DNA of 64,000 nt. It comes from Branchinecta lynchi. Lineage: Eukaryota; Arthropoda; Branchiopoda; Anostraca; Branchinectidae. The stretch spans positions 17,184,055 to 17,248,054 of the forward strand of contig JAKZAP010000015.1 in the NCBI GenBank assembly GCA_023053575.1, given 5' to 3'. Positions 10,195 to 19,859 of this stretch are shown piece by piece (the stretch's first letter is position 1; each line of letters opens with the position of its first letter). The position numbers and the translations under genes are program-made. The notes beneath the pieces were generated by a model. It had not been told where the DNA came from. It saw only the letters and a list, made by a program, of their open reading frames with translations, and made no database searches.

Positions 10195-11218
10195 TCAATT
10201 CAATTACACTTTGGTAAACCACCCTTGTCACGATATTCGTAATTTTCGCCCTTTACCTGCTTGCCGTCACCANNNNNNNNNNNNNNNNNNNNNNNNNNNN
10301 NNNNNNNNNNNNNNNNNNNNNNNNNNNNNNNNNNNNNNNNNNNNNNNNNNNNNNNNNNNNNNNNNNNNNNNNCAGCCTCCGAATGCCAACTGGGATATCA
10401 ATCCAAATAGCTGGAGCTAGATACCCAATTCCGAAAGCTGCACGTGTGGTGTCTCGGTACTCAACAATAAAATTATCCGTCTCTGCAGTCGCATACCTGT
10501 GGAGTGAACGATTTGCGCGAAAATATTCGGTAAAAACTGCAGGACATACATCATTCCAACATCGATACGCAAAAACAGCAGCTTGATAATCGTGAATCTG
10601 ACCAATGTTAAACAGTCGTAATTTCTTAAAGCATGACGCGGTATCATTCACATTTTCTAAATAATTACCAAGACGATGTACTGTTTTATTTTGTAGAAAA
10701 TTGGCGTAGAAATTGCTGGACCAAAGGGCACAACCATAAGAAATACAAGGCGCAACAATAGTATGATACAATAATAAAAGAACTGAGAATGGTAAAACAT
10801 GCTTTAATCGACGCAAAATTTCCAGACCTCTAGCAACTTTAGCTGCAAAAAGATCACTATGGTTCTTTCAAGATAAATTACATTCAAGCTGGAAGCCCAA
10901 ATAACGCGCTTCATGCACCTGTGACGAAGGCCTACCATTAAAACATATATCTATCAACACTTGGAGGCTTACCAACTCTCCTAAAAATCATAAAATTATT
11001 GTTTTTAATGTTCACTGGCAAAAAGGCTCAAACTTGTAAATTCATAAAATGACTTTAAGACCCTATTTACTTTCAACAACAAACCATCAACGGATCGACT
11101 AGATACAGTTAAAGCAGTATCATCTGCAAAAGTCGTAATAAAACACTTAGGTAAGTAGAATTGCATTGAATCAACTTACACAAGGTACAGAAGTGGTCCC
11201 AAAACAGACCCCTGCCCT
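10195..11218 (-). pseudogene. LINE 3' half, minus strand (sense part of a twin-primed insertion)
   Basis: Read on the minus strand from 11218: GQGSVLGPLLYLV, an in-frame stop, VDSMQFYLP, TTFADDTALTVSSR (the FADD catalytic box of the reverse transcriptase), then the C-terminal region with IVAPCISYGCALWSSNF, CFKKLRLFNIGQIHDYQ and FAYRCWNDVCP. The same domain order occurs in the copy at 30148-28955. A 100-N gap interrupts the 3' part. The 3' end, near 10195, has a TTGAATTGAAATT-type tail. The nonsense codon and shifted frames mark it as dead. Confidence 0.82.
10273..10372. other. Assembly gap of 100 N
   Basis: Exactly 100 undetermined bases, a common placeholder for a gap of unknown size. It lies inside the LINE between ELMOD exon 1 and the first visible alpha-adaptin exon, so linkage across it depends on scaffolding. 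Confidence 0.98.
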
Positions 11219-11402
11219 TTGACTGTTTTTATTGATTTTAGTAAAGCGTTCGATACAGTTCATTTTAATATTCTACTCAAACGTCTACAATCCCTTGGAG
11301 TTCGTGGTAATAACCTGAAGTGGTTTGATAGTTTTCTAAGTGGTAGATCTGTTCAAGTCGTATTAAATGATGTGTTTTCCTCTCCTTTTCAAGTGAAGTG
11401 TG
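11219..11402 (+). pseudogene. LINE reverse-transcriptase segment, inverted 5' part of the twin-primed copy
   Basis: The plus strand reads TVFIDFSKAFDTVHFNILLK, then SLGVRGNNLKWFDSFLSGRS and ending SSPFQVKC. This is the palm region that normally comes immediately before GVPQGSVLGP. The inverse-oriented neighbour starts precisely at GQGSVLGP. The palm aspartate is present in IDFSKAFD. No stop occurs until after VKC, where homology ends. Confidence 0.82.
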
Positions 11403-12480
11403 TAGATCACCCTGTGAATGTTTAGATGTGTCTGAAGAAGAAATTATCGGCAAGTTTGACATTTTTTGGTCTTGGAAGCTGAATATTATTTAAGCTCAAT
11501 TGCAGAATCTTCATGAAATCACTATAACCAATTTAGTATAATTAACGGCGTGTGTTTACTGTGATCTAGGTTACATCCTTAATTCTTTGGACTTACTGGA
11601 ATTAACAAGACAAATCACAAAACAAAATATTTACAAAAATCGATAATGCAAATAATTAGTTTAATTTTTCTACACATTTTCCATATGCCTGGTACAATAA
11701 AAACATTTTGTTGGATCCAAAGTCAAACTATGATCCCATCCTCCCCATGTCGGTGCTTCCGACCCGCACCGCTAGATGACCCAGCTGTCGGAACGAGTTT
11801 TGGCTTCATCATGGGTCTTGTGGAGGGAGGGGGGGGGGGGAGGGTCCCGACGTTGCAAGTGATATAATGCTTATGCTATAACTCATTTAAGTTTATACAA
11901 GTGCAACCAAACAATTAAAATAACAAGAACAACCGACACTTGGTATTTTTGTTGTTTAAAAAAGGGGAATAAATTGGGGCATGGGAAAGTTATCGTTTCT
12001 TTATTTATATATCACGTATTACATTTGGCATTAAAGCATAATGGGCAGTAACTATGTTTTAGTTCTTATAAAATGCTTCAAACATACAAATTTCTGGCTT
12101 CCACTAAAGAGAGCTTCAAAAACAAGCCATTTTCTTGTTATCGCTTGTCATTACCTCTTCGGCATCTCGACGGAGACGATTTCAGAGCAAGGTCTTGCAA
12201 GTCGCAGAAATTCTAAAACTCTCGGCCATATGCGAAAACCGATCATTTTGTGACGTGAGGAGAGGGCCGTGACTGCTAAAATAAACCGTATCTATAGCTG
12301 GGAGATTCTCCATCTGATGAAACTTCTGTTTTTTTTGTAGTAGGCTACCGTAGAAAAGTTGTGTTGTCTGAATGTAAAGTCACAAAACTGGCAAAAATGT
12401 ACAAATATAACCGACTTATTTGCAGCTGATTCCAGAGATTGCAAGGAATTCTCAGTTAAGACCGTTAATATGAATATTTG
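11403..12480. other. Unassigned intergenic or intronic DNA
   Basis: A/T rich, with a G run at 11828-11841 next to GACCCGCACCGCTAGATGAC. No conserved exon, inverted ends or RNA gene is recognised. Confidence 0.4.
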
Positions 12481-12489
12481 TCCACAGTA

Positions 12490-12775
12490 CAAATAATCTG
12501 GAGTGTAATAATAATGATAATAATAATTGTTTTCAAAGCCAAAGGCCATATACAAGAAAATACATATAAAACAATAAAACAAAATAACTTTACATGAAGT
12601 AAACTTCGCATCGCTCTCTCGAAATTTCACCACACCATCAACGAATCTGCAATTTACATATAACGCTTGGCGTCGTACTCTTTAAGATGTCAGAACATGG
12701 ACCAAATCATCAACTCCATTACCACATAGAGGGCAAGCATACCCGGATGGCTGGTCTTCATCTTTTCTCTTCAAA
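12490..12775 (-). pseudogene. LINE C-terminal remnant and 3' tail, minus strand
   Basis: The minus strand reads GYACPLCGNGVDDLVHVLT, the CPLC...H zinc-knuckle-like C-terminus of many non-LTR polymerases, followed by frames without homology and a tail rich in (TTA)n/(ATT)n at about 12505-12530. Only the terminal few hundred bases remain. Confidence 0.6.
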
Positions 12776-13063
12776 AAATAACTGTCTATGGACCGATAGA
12801 CAGTTGGCCCGCAACAGCGCATCGATAAAAAATAAAAGAAAATCCGATTATATTTGTCGAAGCTAGTTAATCAGAGTATGGTAGTCAGCCAAAAACGCCG
12901 TAACGATATAGTAGCGGAAATAAGCTGTTTAGGAATCTTCTGATTTCTGATGTAACATTGTGTTCTAAGGGGTGGTAATGCGACATCATGATTGGTTGAT
13001 CCAGCTTGTCACCATAAGACTCGCTTTCTTGTCCATATACTCTACCAGTTTCTTTCATTTTAG

Positions 13064-13195
13064 GCTCTACAGGCCCAAGCGTGTCACGAGAACATGGTCA
13101 AGGTCGGTGCTTACATTCTCGGCGAGTTTGGGAATCTTATCGCTGGAGATCAGCGATCTGCTCCACCTATCCAGTTCCAGCTATTACATTCCAAG
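13064..13195 (+). CDS. AP2A: AP-2 complex subunit alpha, internal exon (end of trunk)
   Basis: The exon reads [20 protein letters not shown] then [18 protein letters not shown] and LLHSK, 44 codons. It is almost identical to the vertebrate alpha-adaptin trunk segment beginning [20 protein letters not shown]. AP-2 is the plasma-membrane clathrin adaptor; the alpha trunk binds PtdIns(4,5)P2 and dileucine cargo with sigma2. Acceptor TTTTAG precedes 13064 and donor GTAAGG follows 13195; both borders fall between codons. The preceding exon, expected to end near YAAKTVFE, was not found in 1-13063. The next exon is 9.9 kb downstream. Confidence 0.95.
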
Positions 13196-13201
13196 GTAAG
13201 G

Positions 13202-13995
13202 TTAAGCCGCTTTCGCATTGACGCGTCGTTGCGGTGCGCTGCCTATGCGTTTATTTTGTGCTGTGTACAGGTTGCGTAGCGTATCTTTTACCCTAGGTTC
13301 ACACAAAGCAAATCGCGGCGATGAACGAGGTTTTTCAATCGCAGCGACAGAAGATTTTTATCGCCCGGATGTTCACACTGAATTGTCGTTGGCAACAGGA
13401 TTAACGCGAAAAATTTGAAAAAAAAAGTCCCTTTTCTCGCTTTTCATACAAAATGGGGTAGAACTGAAGAGCAATAATTAATTTTTCTAAAAGTGAATCA
13501 TCAAAAGGGTCGTCCATGTTGCTGTTGCGTGCATAAAATCGTACTGTCGCCCGATTAAAGTTGAATTTTCCCAACATTGAAAATCACCGGGCAAAGCAAC
13601 AGAAATCGCCGATTTTGGTGACGAAAATCTCAGGCGATGGCCGATATTGCCTCAGTGTGAACCTAGGCACACCTGCGCGACAAGCTTTCACGCTGGATGT
13701 GTTTACGTTTTCCTTTCTCGGTTTTCTTATGCTGAGTTCTCGTTTCTTTCATCATTACTAAGTTCTTCTTCATCGTTAGTAGTTTTTCTCCAGTTTGTCT
13801 TCAAAAACTTCAGTTTTTCACTGAAAAATCTGATGTGTATTTGTCGACACAACGCAAGAATAGAACTTGGTTATGTTCTTGCGTTTTGTTTTATTTGTCT
13901 GCGTAAGCTCTGCGTTGCGTCACCGCAAGTGCGACAAAGAGGTTACGTAGCTCAGTGTGAGAGCCTCAGCGCGCCCGTATAAACGCGGCTTTAGG
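13202..13995. mobile_element. Nested inverted-end elements in the alpha-adaptin intron
   Basis: An outer pair, AAGCCGCTTTCGC at 13204 and ACGCGGCTTTAGG near 13982, are inverted. Inside it a second pair reads ACCCTAGGTTCACAC at about 13291 and GTGTGAACCTAGG near 13657, also inverted. Between the inner ends lie CAATCGCAGCGACAG and repeated ATCGCC motifs, with no gene. The structure looks like one MITE inserted in another, starting only a few bases after the exon donor. Confidence 0.55.
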
Positions 13996-14163
13996 AATTA
14001 GTCGCATCATGGCGAAGCTTTTTTTAAATCTCTTCTCTCATAGTTATCACACAAGTTTGGAATATTTTCTGGGATCCCATAGTGACGGGATATCTATGAT
14101 GTCGTTAAGTATTTCTTTCCGACCGTTTGTTAGCACGATAACTCTCGAAAGGATCGAGATAAT

Positions 14164-15587
14164 AGTTGCGTTTTTGCAGATAGCATGGTATCTGATATCA
14201 CGGTTCTTTTTCGCAGTTACCGTGGTTTCTGCTACCACGGTCAAAAGGCTTTTTGGGATCCCAAAACGTAAGTGGAGCAACACCTATGACATCGCACAAG
14301 TTGTCCGTCCGTCCGTCCGTCTGTCAGCACGATAACTCCCGAAGGGAATGAGATATGTTGATGAAACTTGGTTTGAGGACTCTTCGAATCAAGGGAAAGG
14401 TCGAGTTCGTTGATGGGCCCGATAGCTGCATTAGGGAGAGGTTTCAAATTAAGGGGCAAAAAAGTATTTTAAAAATCTACTGAGATAGTTGATTACGGGG
14501 TAAGACGACATGCTGAACACGATTGTGAAAACCATTTTGTCATCGAACAAGTAGTTCACCCGGAATCCGGCCAAAACCGGAAAGTTTGTTAAAAGTAAAA
14601 GTTTGATTTTAAGTTAATTAGATGTTCGATTTAGGGGTAGGACGACATGCTGGTGACGATGGTGAAAACCATTTTCTCGACGGACAAGTAGTTCGTCCGA
14701 AATCGGGCAATAACCGGAAAAGTAAAAGTTTCATGTGAAGTTGATCAAATGTTCGATTTATGGGTAAGAAGTCATGCTGAATACGATGGTCAAAACTATC
14801 TCCTCGCCGGACAAGTAGTTCGTCTGGAATCCGGAAAAAAACGGAAAGTTGGTTAAACATAAAAGTTCCATTTGTAGTTGATTAAATGTTCGATTGAAGG
14901 GTAAGAAGGCATGCTGAACATGATGATGGAAACCGTTTTCTCACCAGACAACTGGTTCGCCCGAAATTTGGTCAAAACCGGAAAATTTGTTAAAAGCAAA
15001 AGTTTTATCTGAAATTGATTAGATGACAGATTTAGGGGTCAGAAGAGAGCTGAGTCTGTATATGACAATCATTTTTCACCCAAACATAATTAGTCCGGAA
15101 TCCGGTCGTCACCGGATTTCTTTAAGTAAAAGTTTTATTTAAAGTTGATTAGATGTTCTGTGTATGGATAAGAAGATTCCCTGGATTCGTTTCTGAATTT
15201 TCTTTTTTTGCTGGGATAGTAGTTCGCTTGGAATTCGGGCGAAACCGGAAAAGTGGCAGAAGTAAAACAGGAAGTTTCGGTCAGTATCGTCAAATTGGAT
15301 ATGGTTTACATAGGTATATCTGAACTTGGTTTTCTACGATGATTAGCCTGGCGAAGACTGGACCTGGCGAAGACAAGACCCAATTCTCTGGATCAAATAT
15401 TAGAGTTTTGGGATCCCATCGACACCTTTGGTCATGTTTCTTTGGGATGACTTCGAAAAGCGCAATTTCGGCAATTCTCGTTTTTGCAGAGCAACGGTGG
15501 TATCAGATATACGGTAATTGCAAAGCAACTGATTGCAGCTCCAGTTACCGTGGTAACAGATACCATGATATCTGCGAAAACGCCGCT
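14164..15587 (-). mobile_element. Family B element interrupted by family A
   Basis: Starts AGTTGCGTTTTTGCAGATAG, ends TCTGCGAAAACGCCGCT, flanked by AAT (14161-14163, 15588-15590). Interior blocks GGTATCTGATA and TACCACGGT match the intact copies at 36456-36850 and 62765-63182. Confidence 0.65.
14251..15438 (+). mobile_element. Family A element with ~130-bp internal units
   Basis: Left end TTTTGGGATCCCAAAACGTA, then a (GTCC)n tract at 14306-14325 and CACGATAACTCCCGAAGG. About six diverged internal units follow, each with ATGTTCGATTTAGGGGTA, ACATGCTGA, CGGACAAGTAGTTCG and a (C)CGGAATCCGG/AACCGGAAA pair. The right end is TTTTGGGATCCCATCGA followed by ACCTTTGGTC. The units recur about every 125-140 bp. 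No transposase or other protein is recognisable. Confidence 0.7.
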
Positions 15588-15839
15588 AATGTGTTCGAAA
15601 TTGGGAAGCAAGACGTTGTACGTAAGATGGTCGAGATTTAGAAATCTATCTCCGTAATTTTGAAACTTATCTTAGGACCAATCACATACCACACTCACTG
15701 ACTTTCGTTAGTTTTGTTTTCCCATGAATGATGATGGTGGTAATATTTCTTTGGTCCCAAGCTAAACCATGATGAAACGTAAATAGTAATAACTGAACCA
15801 ACGAACGTATAACCGTGACTTCCTGTGGCCAGGGCATTA

Positions 15840-16444
15840 GATTTAACGCCAATGCCAAGGATATTTCGGTGAAGGAAATTTATTTCAAAGCCGGGTTGTC
15901 GGATGGAGATTCAACGGAGATTCATTGAATGGTAAGTTTAAGGGTGTGTGTGGAAGAGTTAGCGATTGGTGAGAAAAGAAGGTTTTTTGGAAAAATGTGT
16001 TGAGGTTGTACCTTATTTTTCAAATGATGAGAATGTATACCATTTTATGTGTGAATGTACATGGACGGTCTGAGCGGTTTAAATGATGAAGTACTTGGGG
16101 TGGGAATTACCAAGGAGGAATGGTTGGTTGAAAACATTGGAAGATATGTGCCATATGAAGTGTTTTATAAGTTTGCAAAATATCTGTTGAGACTTCTGCC
16201 TTGGTCAAGCAACATCAGCATATCAAGAAAGATGGAGTAGCCCAACCCGTAATTGCTGTACAGAAGCGTTTACTGCAGTATAGGCAAGATCTTGATCCGT
16301 CAACAGATATACATAGACTCCTGAAATAGTTGATAATCTGTTGTTGATTACGTAGTGTTGTGTATTGCTTAGCCTTCCCTTATTTTTCCTACTCATTTTT
16401 TTCTGGATTTATACATTATGATGGGTAATAAAATTAAAATAATT
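15840..16444 (+). pseudogene. LINE C-terminal remnant, plus strand
   Basis: The plus strand reads NDENVYHFMCECTW before a stop, matching the E-x2-HF-x2-C-x-C pattern near the C-terminus of non-LTR polymerases. It is followed by a degenerate C-terminal tail and a 3' region ending GGTAATAAAATTAAAATAAT. 5' truncated. Confidence 0.6.
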
Positions 16445-16668
16445 CACTGTCAGAAGTTAAATAACGACAACAGAAGGGTGCGCCGTTTCAACAGATAACG
16501 CTTTGGGATGTTATCTGTGATGTTTCTTTCATTCTCGTTAGTATTTTTACCAATTGAAGGTGTTGTTGGAGATCTAGGCACGAAATAGTGTAAACATAAT
16601 TGGTCATAACACTTTATTTCTAAGAGAAAAGGTGTTATACGCTGTCTGTTATGAAACTTCTGACAGTG
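16445..16668. mobile_element. Family E short element (MITE)
   Basis: Ends CACTGTCAGAAGTT and AACTTCTGACAGTG are perfect inverted repeats, 224 bp apart outer to outer. The interior contains TTTCAACAGATAACG and GATGTTATCTGT, the hairpin found in every monomer of the 26.7-27.9 kb minisatellite. It is non-coding. Confidence 0.75.
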
Positions 16669-16806
16669 TAGTAGTTAGTAAGTAGGCTAGATTTCCTCCG
16701 TGGGATTTTGTCTAACAGAGAGCGTTTTTCTTTTTGCCATTGTCTATATCAGGGTTTCTTCTGATGTTAGAAGCCTTTATTTTTTATCTAATAGGTAGCG
16801 TTCTTG

Positions 16807-17111
16807 ATAGTACAGTGAATCTAAATTAATTTTAGGGGTTACCTCAAACAAATTGCAAAAGTTTTGATTTTGGTATCATTCGAACCGGAAAAAAATTCTC
16901 TACAAAATCGGCCAAAATCGGTCGAGGCGAAATTGACGTTTTTTCGTCTTTTCTTCTAAAATAACGACTTTAAAAAAAAAAATCAACTCGCACTTTTAAA
17001 AAGTCGATGATAGGAAAATCTGGTACGTAGATCACGAATATGAAATCTGTTCTGTGTTTTGACCATCCCTGAGCCGCCCCCCCCCCCCACACACGCGCGA
17101 CATAAAGCGTG
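16807..17111 (+). repeat. Left terminal inverted repeat of the CXC element
   Basis: Pairs with 19562-19859 in reverse orientation. It contains a stretch between the AATCTAA and CCTCAAAC blocks (TTAATTTTAGGGGTTA) that the other arm lacks, and ends in a C run at 17080-17092. Confidence 0.75.
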
Positions 17112-17141
17112 CATTAATATACGTTGGATATTACACGAAGT

Positions 17142-18047
17142 CGGATCCACGCAGAGAAAATTTACACTTCCTATGCCGAAATGCCAGGAAAAAGTCGTGT
17201 CCTAGTATGTTGCATATTTTGTCCCCCCCCCCCCCCCACGTACACCCAATCAAATAAATGGTTTTCCACACATCTCAAAATTGTCCGGCATCTGCATACC
17301 ATTGTAGACGCAGCACTTCACTCGATTCTGATAAAGGAACTTGTAGACGAGGATTCAGATGCAGAACTTGAATTGAATACAGAACTTGCATTGAATAAGG
17401 TTGAGCTTAGTGAAATCAAAGACCTATATGAGAAAGTAATGGATGGACAAGCTTCTCTTGATCATATCTCCCAGTCTTCAAGTCTCATGAAGGTCAAAGC
17501 TTCTCTGTCGGCTCTTAAATCAGAGCGAAGTCACGAGACTCGAACAGGAAAACTGTGGATCCAGTACATGGACATGGTTGCCATTCTTCGAAATTTCGGA
17601 TCCACGCAGAGAATTACACTTCCTATGCCTACATGCCAGGAAAAAGTCGTGTCCTAGTATCTTGTATATTTTGTCCCCCCCCCCCCCAAGTACACCCAAT
17701 CAAATAAATGGTTTTCCACACAACTCAAAATTGTCCGGCATCTGCATACCATTGTAGACGCAGCACTTCACTCGATTCTGATAAAGGAACTTGTAGACGA
17801 GGATTCAGATGCAGAACTTGAATTGAATACAGAATTTGCATTGAATAAGGTTGAGCTTAGTGAAATCAAAGACCTATATGAGGAAGTAATGGATGGACGA
17901 GCTTCTCTTGATCATATCTCCCAGTCTTCAAGTCTCATGAAGGTCAAAGCTTCTCTGTCGGCTCTTAAATCAGAGCGAAGTCACGAGACTCGACCAGGAA
18001 AACTGTGGATCCAGTACATGGACATGGTTGCCATTCTTCGAAATTTC
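17142..18047 (+). repeat. Direct tandem duplication of about 455 bp at the gene's 5' part
   Basis: CGGATCCACGCAGAG starts at 17142 and again at 17597. The two copies run through the same C tract, the ACACCCAATCAAATAAATGG block and the coding segment ending LRNF. They differ by a few substitutions and small length changes in the A and C runs. Only the second copy continues into the rest of the protein. Confidence 0.88.
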
Positions 18048-19310
18048 CTCAGAGCTGAACGTACAGATCAATGGAAACTTCATTTGCAAACAGTTTCCGA
18101 CATGCTCCCTTACCTCGCAGCAGCTGGTCACAACAACTACACGAAGTCGGCGAGGCTGTACCTGCAGCAGATGAACAGACTTGAACATACAAGCCCAACA
18201 CTTTTCCAGTCTTTCAAAAAAGACTTCCACGTTGTGAGAAGATCGGACAGATTTTGGGCCGGTTTATCTACAGATTTGGTCCTAGAACAAGAATTGATGA
18301 GGAGTCTGAAAACGGCAACCGGATTGAGTAGAGGTAGAGGAATGACGGAAGTACAGAGACTTCAGTGGGTAATGGGACGTCCAGCATGTGCTCACGTTAA
18401 TCTTCTGATGCAAGAACTGACGGATGTTTCGTATCACACAAGCGACCAGCACAAAGAGTCTGGTCTTTCAAGGCAGCAGAGGGACTGCAAAGACACACAA
18501 ATAGTTATTGACTTTGTCGAGCAGTCGTCTCCTTTCGAGGGTGATCCGCTATCGCTTCGAAGCCTTGCTACTGGCATGACTGCTGCAGAAAACGTGAACA
18601 CCGAAAAAGCAGTGGAAGTCGGGAAGAAGATTCTTGACGGAATGGTAGGGAAATTGCTGAAAGAGCATTCGTTAAAACGGAAGGATCAGGCAGTCCTTAT
18701 GACGGCGAAGCAAAAAAAATGGAGGTGAAATCCACCGTTTAGACCCTTCATTGCTGTTTCAGCGTCTTCTAACTGTGTCCAAAAGACTGAATATGGACGA
18801 GGAATCTTGATATAAATAAGAGCTTTGCTTCGAAAGAAGAGATTAAAGCAGCGGGAGAGGCTGCACTTTCTAGATTGTACGGTGGAAACTGACAATCTTG
18901 ACAGTAACCGGCACCGAGTCTTTCAGCAGAAAGTAGCAACGTCTACAACTTTCGTCCATCCCCAAGATCTACCTCCTACTTCAGCAGCAGCAAAATATCA
19001 CTGTTTCCGAACCTATCTTCAAGTACAAGATTGGATCGGGCTTCAGAGCACTGCCCTTGATCCTGAGAATTGGGGATGGAAACTCCAGAACGGCATGCTG
19101 TACCCTATCCTCACGGATCTTCCAGCGGCACCAAAGAAAATTCTCACAGTCGTGAAGTGTCGTTGTAAGGGATCCTGTGATAGTGACCGGTGCAGCTGTC
19201 ATCGAAATGGCATCGAATGCAACATTGCTTGCAAATCTTGCAAAGGAACTAGTTGCTCTAATGCTCTGGTCCAAATCGAAGATGAAGAAGACATGTGGTT
19301 AATTAAATAA
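17700..19310 (+). pseudogene. Uncharacterised protein with nine-cysteine CXC-like C-terminus (three +1 frameshifts)
   Basis: I recognise the general plan from multi-copy uncharacterised proteins in invertebrate genomes, but know no function. Segments in order are a charged helical part (ELNTEFALNKVELSEIKDLY), RAERTDQWKLHLQTVSDMLP, a conserved-looking core with RSDRFWAGLSTDLVLEQELM, TGLSRGRGMTEVQRLQW, then YLQVQDWIG and PENWGWKLQNGML. The C-terminus has C-x-C-x3-C-x4-C-x-C-x6-C-x3-C-x2-C-x4-C (19158-19256), resembling tesmin/TSO1 CXC zinc-binding repeats, which bind DNA in that family. The frame shifts by one extra base at an A8 run (18712-18719), at TT 18807-18808 and near T18890; ignoring these, about 530 codons are open. 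The start is uncertain because the 5' part is duplicated. The position inside long inverted repeats suggests a transposon-encoded protein; that is inference. Confidence 0.72.
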
Positions 19311-19561
19311 ATGTGATGAATCTTTAATCCCTTTGCAGTTTAAAATCACCTTTGATTTTTTGTTCAAATTAAAATCAGTGATTTACCTAGTTGTGAGAAG
19401 TTGCTTATTGAATTCTAAGAATTTGGGGTGGTCATGTTAAGGGTGGAGGGTGGGTGGGTGGGGGGTAAATTGGCGTGCACGACTTCTTCTCTGCATTAGC
19501 AGTCCAATTTTTTTCTGTATGGATTCAACTTCGCGTAATGTTGTTCTCAGACCTATATCGA

Positions 19562-19859
19562 CGCTTGATTTATGGGCGGGAGGGGGGGGGGGGAACTGAA
19601 CATGAGCGTTCAAAACAAAAACAAAGTGCATATTCGTGATCTAAGTACCAGATTTACCTATTACCGATTTTCTATACGTGCCAATGAAGTTGTTTTTCAT
19701 TTGTCATTTAGAAGAAAAGACGAAAAACGGTCAATTTTGCCTCGTCCGATTTTGGCCGATTTTTTATTTGTTGTAGAGAATTTTTGTCCGGTTCGAATGG
19801 TACCAAAATCAAAACTTTTGCAATTTGTTTGAGGTTAAACCTTAGATTGACTGTACTAT
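19562..19859 (-). repeat. Right terminal inverted repeat of the CXC element
   Basis: Reverse-complement partner of 16807-17111, beginning at a G run (19580-19592) and ending in ACTGTACTAT. The gene's stop codon is about 250 bp inside it. Confidence 0.75.

Larger units (their letters stand above)
14050..15640. mobile_element. Nested A-in-B-in-A insertion
   Basis: A short A-type start (TGGGATCCCATAGTGACGGG, then TTAGCACGATAACTCTCGAA) is interrupted at 14161 by a B element, 14164-15587, flanked by AAT on both sides. The B element is itself interrupted by a fuller A copy, 14251-15438. The B part is in reverse orientation and has lost about 200 bp at the A insertion point. No protein is encoded; the VRPSVRLS-like frames come from a GTCC repeat. 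Confidence 0.6.
16807..19859 (+). mobile_element. 3.05-kb element with ~300-bp terminal inverted repeats carrying a CXC-protein gene
   Basis: The left flank 16807-17111 and the right flank 19562-19859 are inverted copies. Shared blocks in order from each end are ATAGTACAGT, AATCTAA, CCTCAAACAAATTGCAAAAG, TTTTGATTTTGGTA, CATTCGAACCGG, ATCGGCCAAAATCGG, TCGTCTTTTCTTCTAAA, AAATCTGGTAC and TAGATCACGAATATG, then a C run. Many substitutions and small indels separate the arms. The simplest target duplication is TA just outside CAGT, but overlapping choices exist. The only coding content is the CXC-protein frame. The element lies in the alpha-adaptin intron following 13195. Confidence 0.75.

Noticed and set aside
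10211..10586. Plus-strand frames through the N gap
   Set aside because: They are antisense to the LINE and partly composed of undetermined bases.
13930..13985. tRNA gene at TTACGTAGCTCAGTGTGAGAG
   Set aside because: There is A-box-like similarity only; no B box, stems or acceptor pairing. It lies in a MITE-like element.
14009..14459. Frames with SVRPSV-like strings as proteins
   Set aside because: They come from translation of the (GTCC)n tract of family A and occur in several frames.
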